Part shown: one piece after another, positions 53,439-60,812 of the stretch
Layout: each line of letters opens with the position of its first letter
Position numbering within the stretch: position 1 is the first letter of the stretch
From: Leucobacter salsicius M1-8
GTDB lineage: Bacteria > Actinomycetota > Actinomycetes > Actinomycetales > Microbacteriaceae
Direction of reading: 5' to 3'
Length of the DNA: 64,000 nt
NCBI RefSeq assembly: GCF_000350525.1
Contig: NZ_AOCN01000015.1
Span: 124,001-188,000, forward strand
Notes under the pieces: model-generated
The model's database searches: none
What the model was told of the DNA's origin: nothing
The model's input: only the letters and a program-made list of their open reading frames with translations
Position numbers and translations under genes: made by a program

Positions 53439-54527
53439 TTAGCCCGCGGTTGTGATCGAGTCGTGGGTGATGCCGCGGCGGCGGCGCTCCTCAAGGCGCC
53501 GTTTCTGCGGTTCGATCACGTAGCGCGGATCCTTCGTGGACTCGAGACCCGCCTCAAGCACGCCGAAGCGGGTGAGCGCCGAGGCTGCGAGCAGCGTCAC
53601 GCCCGAGGCCGCAGCGATCGCACGGTTGCGGCCGCCGAGGAGGGCGGCGAGGCCACCCGCCGCGGCGAGATACTTGCTCCACTTGAGCATGGTGCCCGGG
53701 TGGCCCTGGTGCAGCGGCTCGGCCGCGACCGGATCCATGCGGCGTTCCATGAGCTCCGATGCCACGAGTTCGGCCGCGGCGCCCGTCACCGCCATGATCC
53801 GTGCGGGCTTCGCGTCGGCGACGGGGGTGGTGATCATGCCAAGGCCGCCCGAGGCGAGAGTTGCTGAGCTCGCGAACACGAACGCGAGGTCTTCCTTCGC
53901 AGCGTTCCACGTGGGGTTGGCGGTGTCAGACAGCAGCACCCCGGTGTAGGCGGCGAGCGGGGCCGCGAACACGGCCGAGACCACGCCTGCTGGCTGCTCG
54001 GCGAACTTGAGGAGCGGGCGCAGCGGGCCAAGCGGCAGCTTGCGCTTCGTCATGCGGTCCACCTCGGCGACCGCCGCAATCCCGGCCCCGGCACTGAACG
54101 CGCCCAGAATCCAGGATCCAACGCTCATGGGCGAGGTCACCTTGAACGTACGAAACATGTTGAGGAATCGCTCGGGCCGGCCCAGGTCGACGATGAGCGC
54201 CACGGCACCGGCGCCAGCTGCGCCGATGGCAGCGAGGCGGCTGTTGCGGCGCAGCTTCTCGTTCTTCGTGAACTGCGCACCTGCTGCGAGCAGCGACGAA
54301 CCACCGGCGACGCCGCCGAGAAACAGGTAGATGCCGATCGGCGCCTCCCACGGCGGCGCCTTCACGATGGGGCGGTCGTAGTAGGAGGTGAACTCGACCT
54401 CGGGCACCATAGCCATCTCACCCGAACCGTCGGTGCGCCCAGGCCCACCGCTGCGACGCTTGCGCTTGCCGCCGCGCTTACGCGGGGACTCCGGGGGGCG
54501 ATACGCGTCAAACTCCGAGACCGTCAC
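53439..54527 (-). CDS. NrfD-type integral membrane subunit of formate dehydrogenase
   Basis: The 362-residue protein belongs to the NrfD/PsrC family of quinone-interacting membrane subunits. After a basic N-terminal stretch (PRKRGGKRKRRSGGPGRTD) it shows SYYDRPIVKAPPWEAPIGIY, LFLGGVAGGSSLLAAGAQFT near residue 70, and further hydrophobic segments to about 330 (eight in total). No heme-binding di-His is needed in this family. The gene overlaps fdhB by 4 bp, so it completes the FdhABC complex that sends formate electrons to the quinone pool. Its C-terminus is rich in charged residues. Confidence 0.85.
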   Translation of the reverse strand: MTVSEFDAYRPPESPRKRGGKRKRRSGGPGRTDGSGEMAMVPEVEFTSYYDRPIVKAPPWEAPIGIYLFLGGVAGGSSLLAAGAQFTKNEKLRRNSRLAAIGAAGAGAVALIVDLGRPERFLNMFRTFKVTSPMSVGSWILGAFSAGAGIAAVAEVDRMTKRKLPLGPLRPLLKFAEQPAGVVSAVFAAPLAAYTGVLLSDTANPTWNAAKEDLAFVFASSATLASGGLGMITTPVADAKPARIMAVTGAAAELVASELMERRMDPVAAEPLHQGHPGTMLKWSKYLAAAGGLAALLGGRNRAIAAASGVTLLAASALTRFGVLEAGLESTKDPRYVIEPQKRRLEERRRRGITHDSITTAG

Positions 54528-55555
54528 CGGCGTCCTCCTGAAATAAATGCGAGGGCGACGACGCCCACCATGCCAGCCGCAGCGATGGCGGCCCGTTTGA
54601 ACATGCGAGGCAGATCGGCCGTGGGCACTCGGGGATCCGGCGGCAGACCATACACCTCGGGTTCATCGAGCAGCAGGAAGACTGATCCGGTGCCGCCCAC
54701 CCCGTCCTCGGCGTTCGCGCCGTAGAGCCGCGCCTCGGTGAGACCCTGCTTGTGGAGCTCGCGCACGCGAGCGCGAGCGATCTTCGCGAGCTCTTCCTTG
54801 CTGCCAAACTTGATCGACGTCGTCGGGCAGGCTTGCGCGCAGGCGGGCGTCTGATCGTCGGTGAGTCGGTCGTAGCAAAGCGTGCACTTCTGGGCGACGC
54901 CAACATTGGGCGTAGGCGCCTGCTCGCCCGGGGTGAAGTCGCGGTTGGTCTTGGGCTGAGCGATGCCGTCCTCACGGCGCTCAATCACGCCGAACGGGCA
55001 GCCCGCGACGCAGGTGCCGCAGCCGTTGCAGATGTCCTCCTGCACCACGACCGTGCCAAACTCAGTGCGGTAGAGCGCGCCCGTGGGGCACACGTCGAGG
55101 CAGCCGGCGTAGGTGCAGTGCTTGCACACGTCCGACGACATGAGCCAGCGAAAGTCGGGGGTGTCTGGTGGGGCCGTGTCGCTGCCCGAAAGGTCACCGT
55201 CGCCCAGATCGCCGCGCTGCAGAAACGCGTTGGTGCCACGGGGCTTCGGGCCGCCGATTGAGGGCATGCCGAGGCTCACGAGCTTGCGGCCGCTCTCGCG
55301 TGCCTGCTCGATTTCCTCGCGGCCCTGCTCGACAAAGGCGACGTGGCGCCAGGTGTCGGCGCCGAGCGAACCGGTGTTGTCGTACGACGACTCCGACAGC
55401 TTCCAATCGGAGTCGGCCGGGTTGCGGTTCCACTCCTTGCACGCGACCTCGCAGGCTTTGCAACCGATACAGATCGAGGTGTCGGTGAAGAACCCCTTGT
55501 GGTCTTTGGCGTCGTGCCGTGCTGGATGGCCGGCTGACTCAACGAGTCCGCTCAT
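54524..55555 (-). CDS. fdhB: Formate dehydrogenase iron-sulfur (beta) subunit
   Basis: The 343-residue protein carries four 4Fe-4S sites: CIGCKACEVAC with CK (Cys29, 32, 35, 39), then CKHCTYAGCLDVCPTG, CNGCGTCVAGCPFG, and CTLCYDRLTDDQTPACAQAC. This matches the electron-transfer subunit of FDH-N/FDH-O types. The last 25 residues (AAIAAAGMVGVVALAFISGG) form a membrane anchor. The ATG follows the fdhA stop by one base and the stop overlaps the NrfD-type gene, so all three are co-translated. It carries electrons from the molybdenum or tungsten site to the membrane subunit. Confidence 0.95.
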   Translation of the reverse strand: MSGLVESAGHPARHDAKDHKGFFTDTSICIGCKACEVACKEWNRNPADSDWKLSESSYDNTGSLGADTWRHVAFVEQGREEIEQARESGRKLVSLGMPSIGGPKPRGTNAFLQRGDLGDGDLSGSDTAPPDTPDFRWLMSSDVCKHCTYAGCLDVCPTGALYRTEFGTVVVQEDICNGCGTCVAGCPFGVIERREDGIAQPKTNRDFTPGEQAPTPNVGVAQKCTLCYDRLTDDQTPACAQACPTTSIKFGSKEELAKIARARVRELHKQGLTEARLYGANAEDGVGGTGSVFLLLDEPEVYGLPPDPRVPTADLPRMFKRAAIAAAGMVGVVALAFISGGRR

Positions 55556-55556
55556 G

Positions 55557-58500
55557 TCAGGTCACCCCTCCCGTGTCGGTCGTGTGCTCGGTCTGCTTGG
55601 CCTCGCCCGAACCGGCGAGCTCCTGTGCTCCTGAGACCACCGTAGCCTGCGCGTGCGGGGTATCGAGGTCATGGGCGTGCGGGCCCTCGTCTGCGGCGCT
55701 GATCGCGGTGTCGGGGGTGAGCCCGGCACGCTGCTGATACTCGGAGACGAGCTCGAGCAGTGCCTTGCCGCGGGGACGCCGCCCCGGAATGATCGTGCAG
55801 GCGCCCACCTTGGACTCCTGAATGAGCACGTTCGGATCCATGACGATGCCGAGTAGGTCATTCGCGGCATCGCCCTGCACCACGGCGTCGCTGCCAACAC
55901 CCCAGTGGTAGGGGAGGCCGATCTGGTGCATCGTGCGGCCGCCGATCGTGAGCGCCTTGACGCGATCGGTGACGAGCACCTTTGCTTCGATGGCTGCACG
56001 CGGCGAAATAATCGTAGCCCAGCCGTACGGTTCAAGCCCGCACTCCGCCGCCAGTTCGGGGGACACCTCGCAGAACATCTCAGGCTGTAGCTCCGAGAGG
56101 TACGGCAGCCAGCGACTCATACCGCCCGCGGTGTGGTGTTCGGTGAGGCGGTACGTCGTGAACGTGTACGGGTACACCTGTGCCCCGGGCTCGGTGCCGC
56201 TCGCCGCGCTCAGGTTGTCCTGACTCGACATCGTGATGCGGGTAGGCGAGCGCTGCTGGTCATAGACCGGGTTCGCGACGGGGGACTCCTGCGGTTCGTA
56301 GTGTGCCGGAAGCGGCCCGTCGAGCAGACCGTTGGGGGCGTACAGCCAACCCTTGCCGTCGGGCTGCATCACGAAGGCGTCCGTGCCCGAGAGCCCCGCG
56401 GCTCCGGTCGCTCCGGCCTCGGGCCTCGCGTCGGGAGCGAGATTCAGCGGGAAGTCGGGGGTGTCCTTACCGACCCACCGCTTCGCATCCTCGTCCCACC
56501 AGACGTATTTCTTACGCTCGCTCCACGGCTTGCCCTGCGGGTCGGCCGAAGCGCGGTTGTAGAGCAGGCGTCGGTTCGACGGCCACACCCATGCCCAGTC
56601 GTCGCCATCGGGGCTCTGGTCGGCCTTTCTAGGCCGAAGCGCCGCGTGGTTCACGCCATCGGCATAGACGCCCGTGTAGATCCAGCAGCCGCCCGACGTC
56701 GAGCCATCTGCCTTCATCTCGGTGTACGACGACAGCGGCTGGCCGGCCTTCTCGCCCTCAAGATGGAACCCGTTGATCTCGGCGAGCACCGCCTCGGGGT
56801 CGGGGTTGCCATGGGCATCGAGGGGGTAGTCCCAGGTGAGATCGAGCAGCGGTCGGTCACGCGGATCGGTCGAATCCGCGATGCGCTCGCGGATTCGGAT
56901 CCCCAGATCGTAGAAGAAATCGAGCTCGCTCTCGGCCTGCCCCGGGGGCTGCACGGCCTGGTGGCGCCACTGCACCATGCGCTGGGTCTGGGTAAACGTG
57001 CCCGACTTCTCGACGTGGTTCGCGGCCGGCATGAAGAAGACCTCGGTCTCGATGTCCTCGGTGCGCAGCTCGCCCGACTCGATCTCGGGGCCGTCCTTCC
57101 ACCAGGTCGCCGACTCGATCATCGCGAAGTCGCGCACGACGAGCCACTTGAGGTGTGACATGGCGAGGCGCTGCATGCGCCCGTGGGCCGAACCGACGGC
57201 GGGGTTCTGGCCGAAGATGAAGTAGCCGTCGATCTCGTCGTCCATCATCTTGCCGACGGTTTGGTAGGTGCCGTGCGGGCCGGTGAGCTTGGGCAGGTAG
57301 TCGAAGGCCCAGTTGTTCTCAGCGGTGGCCTTATCCCCCCACCAGGCCTTCATGAGGTTCACGGTGTACGACTCCGCCTCGCTCCAGAAACCGACCTGAT
57401 CGTCCGAGCGCACCCCATCAAGGTAGTGGTCGAGCGACGTGTTGTCGGCCGTGGGCATGGGGAGGTAGCCGGGCAGCAGATTGAACAGGGTCGGAATATC
57501 GGTCGAGCCCTGGATGCTCGCGTGGCCGCGCAGGGCCATGATGCCGCCGCCGGGGCGACCCATGTTGCCGAGCAGCAGCTGCAGGATCGCCGAGGTGCGA
57601 ATGAACTGGGCACCCATCGTGTGCTGGGTCCAGCCCACGGCGTACGCGAAGCAGGTGGTGCGGTCGCGGCCCGAGTTCTCGGTCACGGTGCGCGCGAGGT
57701 ACGCAAAGTCGTCCTCGGAGATGCCGCAGGTCTCGCGCACCAACTCGGGAGTGTAGCGCGAGAAGTGCCGCTTGAGGATCTGGAACACCGTGTGCGGATG
57801 CTCGAGAGACTCGTCGCGCAGGAACCGCTCGTCTGGGGGCAGCGCGGTGTCTCCCGTTTTTTGGGTGCGCTGATACGCCCAGCTCGACATGTCGTAGGTG
57901 CCGGTCTCGGCGTCGTAGCCCGAGAACAAGCCCTCGAGGTCTTCGGTGTCGCGGAACTCGGGGCTCACGATGGTCGCCGCGTTGGTGTACGCGACGACGT
58001 AGTCGTGCAGCCACGCGTCGTTCTCGATCACGTAGTTGATGAGCGCGCCGAGCAGCACAATGTCAGACCCAGCACGAATCGAAATGTGCTTGTCAGCCAC
58101 CGCGGAGGTGCGCGTGAAGCGGGGGTCAATATGAATGACCTTCGCGCCGCGCGCCTTTGCCTCAGTGACCCACTGAAACCCAACCGGATGGCACTCGGCC
58201 ATGTTGGATCCCTGGATCACAATGCAATCCGCATTGGCCATGTCTTGCAGCGGTTGCGTAGCACCGCCTCGGCCGAACGAAGCTCCCAGACTGGGAACTG
58301 TGGCGGAGTGTCAAATACGGGCCTGATTCTCGATCTGAATCGCACCAGCTGCGGTGAACAGCTTCTTGATGAGGTAGTTCTCTTCGTTATCGAGCGTTGC
58401 GCCGCCGAGCGCTGCGATGCCCATGGTGCGTCGCACCGGTCGGCCATGCTCGTCTTCGTCTTGCCACCACTTCTTGCGGGCGGCCATGAACCGGTCGGCG

Positions 58501-58877
58501 ATCATGTCGATTGCGGTGCCGCGCGACAGCTTCTGCCACTCGCGAGCTCGCGGGGCACGATAGAGAATCTCGGTCTGCCGAGTCGCCGAATTGACGAGCT
58601 GCTCGCTCGCCGATCCCTTGGGGCAGAGCCTGCCACGCGAGATCGGTGAGTCGGGGTCGCCCTCGATCTGAATGACCTTTTCGTCTTTGACGAATACCTT
58701 CTGGCCGCAGCCAACGGCGCAGAATGGGCAGACGCTCTGCACTACGCGGTCGGCGGTTGCTGTGCGGGGCACGGTGTCACGGGACTTTTGCGACATGACG
58801 GCATCGCCTCGCCCGAACTTGTCGTTCGAGCGCAGTTGCCGAAAAACCGGCCACTCAAGAGGACTGAACCGCGCCAT
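55557..58877 (-). CDS. fdhA: Formate dehydrogenase catalytic subunit, selenocysteine-containing (in-frame TGA)
   Basis: This is a 1,106-residue molybdopterin oxidoreductase, read through a TGA at 58,311-58,313 as selenocysteine 189. The frame before and after it belongs to one protein: residues up to NQARI precede the TGA, and HSATVPSLGASFGRGGATQ follows, matching the FDH pattern where Sec-His starts this block. The N-terminal 4Fe-4S site is Cys50, Cys53, Cys57 and Cys85 (VCPFCAVGCG, LCPKGSASEQ). The molybdopterin parts continue through NMAECHPVGFQWV to the C-terminal MDPNVLIQESKVGACTIIPG. A SECIS-like hairpin lies directly 3' of the TGA. The start ATG (58,875-58,877) gives MARFSPLEWPVFRQL, as in actinobacterial homologues. 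No twin-arginine signal is seen, unlike E. coli FDH-N. Confidence 0.95.
58264..58310 (-). promoter_or_regulatory. SECIS-like element of fdhA
   Basis: Directly after the TGA the minus strand forms an outer stem CCGCC (58,302-58,306) with GGCGG (58,264-58,268) and an apical stem TCCCA (58,292-58,296) with TGGGA (58,284-58,288) around the loop GTC. The apical loop GUC with the following U resembles the GGUCU loop of the E. coli fdhF SECIS that SelB recognises. The loop lies about 20 bases from the TGA, the usual bacterial distance. Confidence 0.8.
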
Positions 58878-59037
58878 ACCCGTCACCCTAGTCGATCTGA
58901 CCCACGCCGCGCCATGCCCAAACGGCAAAGAACGCTCCGGCGCGGGGCGAGGGCTCACGTCGCCCCAAAGCCACCATTTGCGGCGAGCCCGGTAGACTAG
59001 GGGAGTACGTGCCGTGTCCGCAAAGGAAGGGGCTGAA

Positions 59038-60324
59038 ATGCCCGCAGTTCTCATCACCGGTGCCCAGTGGGGCGACGAAGGTAAGGGTCGCGCAACCGAC
59101 CTCCTCGGTAGCCGAGTCGACTACGTCGTCAAGTTCAACGGCGGCAACAATGCCGGCCACACCGTGGTTGTCGGTGAAGAGAAGTACGCGCTGCACCTGC
59201 TGCCCTCTGGCATCCTCACCCCGGGCGTCACCCCCGTCATCTCGAACGGCGTGGTTGTTGACCTCGAGGTGCTTAAGGGTGAGCTCGAAGCCCTTGGCGG
59301 TCGAGGCGTCGACGTGTCGCGCCTCAAGGTGAGCGCCAACGCGCACGTCATTACGGCGTACCACCGCACGCTCGACAAGGTCACCGAGCGCTTCCTCGGC
59401 AAGCGCCAGATCGGCACGACCGGTCGCGGCATCGGCCCGGCCTACGCCGACAAGATCAACCGCGTTGGCATTCGCATCCAGGACATCTTCGACGAGGGCA
59501 TCCTGCGCCAGAAGGTCGAGGCGGCCCTCGAGTTCAAGAACCAAGTGCTCGTCAAGATTTACAACCGTCGTGCCATCTCAGCCGACGAGGTCGTCGAAGA
59601 CCTGCTGAGCTACCGCGAAATGCTTGCGCCCATGGTGTGCGATACCGGTCTGCTGCTGCACAACGCAATGGAAGACAACAAGACTGTTCTCTTCGAGGCG
59701 GGCCAGGCCACGATGCTCGACATCGACCACGGCACCTACCCGTTCGTGACGTCATCGAACGCGACTGCCGGCGGCGCGAGCACCGGGTCGGGGCTGCCTC
59801 CGCACGCCCTCACTCGCGTGATCTCGGTGATCAAGGCGTACACGACCCGCGTAGGCGCTGGCCCCTTCCCCACCGAGCTGTTTGACGAGTCGGGCGACTT
59901 CCTGCGCAAGCAGGGCTTCGAGTTTGGCACCACGACGGGCCGCCCTCGCCGCTGTGGTTGGTACGACGCCCCCATGGCGCGGTTCTCGGCCCGCATCAAC
60001 GGCGTCACCGACTTCGTGCTCACGAAGCTTGACGTGCTGTCGGGTCTCGAGACCATTCCGGTGTGTGTGGCCTACGACGTCAACGGCGTGCGTCACGAAG
60101 AGATGCCCGTGAACCAGAGCGACTACCACCACGCCGTGCCGATCTATGAAGAGTTCCCCGGCTGGACTGAGGACATTACGGGTGCTCGCAAGTTCGAGGA
60201 TCTGCCGCAGAACGCCCAGGACTACATCGTCGCGCTCGAGAAGATGAGCGGATCGCGCATCTCGGCTGTGGGCGTTGGCCCCGAGCGCGAGCAGGTCGTC
60301 GTGCTCCACGATCTGCTCGACTAG
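59038..60324 (+). CDS. purA: Adenylosuccinate synthetase
   Basis: PurA joins IMP and aspartate with GTP, the first step from IMP to AMP. The 428-residue protein has the family P-loop [16 protein letters not shown] (residues 7-22), [12 protein letters not shown] near 38, [20 protein letters not shown] near 128, [20 protein letters not shown] near 220, and [12 protein letters not shown] near 300. The length is standard. ATG 59,038 follows AGGAAGGGG at a good distance; an earlier in-frame start adds 8 residues not typical of the family. It is divergent from fdhA, and chorismate mutase follows 7 bp downstream. Confidence 0.97.
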   Translation: MPAVLITGAQWGDEGKGRATDLLGSRVDYVVKFNGGNNAGHTVVVGEEKYALHLLPSGILTPGVTPVISNGVVVDLEVLKGELEALGGRGVDVSRLKVSANAHVITAYHRTLDKVTERFLGKRQIGTTGRGIGPAYADKINRVGIRIQDIFDEGILRQKVEAALEFKNQVLVKIYNRRAISADEVVEDLLSYREMLAPMVCDTGLLLHNAMEDNKTVLFEAGQATMLDIDHGTYPFVTSSNATAGGASTGSGLPPHALTRVISVIKAYTTRVGAGPFPTELFDESGDFLRKQGFEFGTTTGRPRRCGWYDAPMARFSARINGVTDFVLTKLDVLSGLETIPVCVAYDVNGVRHEEMPVNQSDYHHAVPIYEEFPGWTEDITGARKFEDLPQNAQDYIVALEKMSGSRISAVGVGPEREQVVVLHDLLD

Positions 60325-60330
60325 GCGATC

Positions 60331-60627
60331 GTGACCGAACTCACGCCACAGGCGCGGCTTGACCGGCTGCGCTCGAGCATCGACAATATCGATGCCGCGC
60401 TGATTCACATGCTTGCTGAGCGGTTTCGCTGCACCCAGGAGGTCGGGGTGCTGAAGGCTGAGCACGCCATGCCCGCCTCTGATCCGGATCGCGAAACCAG
60501 GCAGATCGCACGGCTGCGCAGCCTCGCAGAGGATGCGCATCTCGACCCGGAGTTTGCGGAGAAATGGTTTAACTTCGTGGTGGCCGAAGTGATTCAGCAC
60601 CACACCGAGATCGCTGCAGATCGATAG
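60331..60627 (+). CDS. Chorismate mutase, AroQ class
   Basis: The 98-residue helical protein has the AroQ plan: RLDRLRSSIDNIDAALIHML with the N-terminal active-site arginine, AERFRCTQEVGVLKAEHAMP with conserved Arg and Lys, SDPDRETRQIARLRSLAEDA, and a final helix (EKWFNFVVAEVIQHHTEIA). It rearranges chorismate to prephenate for phenylalanine and tyrosine synthesis. The GTG start at 60,331 lies 6 bp after the purA stop, so it is probably co-transcribed with purA. The SDPDRE codons include one GATCCGGATC palindrome. Confidence 0.93.
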   Translation: MTELTPQARLDRLRSSIDNIDAALIHMLAERFRCTQEVGVLKAEHAMPASDPDRETRQIARLRSLAEDAHLDPEFAEKWFNFVVAEVIQHHTEIAADR

Positions 60628-60644
60628 GTTTCGCAGGTCTTGTA

Positions 60645-60682
60645 CCCCCGCTGGTTTAGAAATGATTCTGAACCAGCGGGGG
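60645..60682 (+). terminator. Terminator after chorismate mutase
   Basis: CCCCCGCTGGTT (60,645-60,656) pairs with AACCAGCGGGGG (60,671-60,682), and inside it AGAA pairs with TTCT. TTTGTGCTTTT follows. It lies 17 bp past the chorismate mutase stop and ends the purA transcript. Confidence 0.92.
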
Positions 60683-60749
60683 TTTGTGCTTTTACAAACG
60701 TCTGGTATCGCACTTCCCCGGGGGGAGTAATGGAGCTACCTGTTTGCTT

Positions 60750-60771
60750 CTTTTGGGATGGGACCCAAAAG
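60750..60771 (+). other. Hairpin in the leader of the surface-protein gene
   Basis: CTTTTGGG (60,750-60,757) pairs with CCCAAAAG (60,764-60,771) around a 6-base loop, 42 bases before the GTG start. No T-tract follows, so it is a leader structure and not a terminator. It might protect the message or influence translation. Confidence 0.4.
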
Positions 60772-60812
60772 ATTATGAGCAGCAGGAGGCACATTCGACC
60801 CTGGGAGTTCCT

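Larger units (their letters stand above)
1560..60490. repeat. Dispersed exact palindrome GATCCGGATC, 18 copies
   Basis: Exact copies start at 1560, 2813, 7301, 12848, 16435, 19625, 24293, 27234, 29812, 31974, 32405, 34668, 35538, 36299, 46089, 49859, 51116 and 60481. Single-mismatch copies lie at 4112, 4554, 12895, 23784, 37340, 38156, 47694 and 50125. Four exact copies are intergenic (1560, 12848, 19625, 35538). Within genes it is read as Asp-Pro-Asp, Gly-Ser-Gly(Ser) or Ile-Arg-Ile depending on the register. The listed span covers the first to the last copy, not a continuous element. Confidence 0.85.

Noticed and set aside
58240-58320. fdhA as a pseudogene or as two separate genes
   Set aside because: The stop is a TGA exactly at the conserved Sec position, followed by a hairpin, with the full Sec machinery nearby.
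60684-60812. Earlier start for the surface protein
   Set aside because: The residues before the GTG at 60,813 have no signal-peptide character, and GGGAG precedes that GTG.
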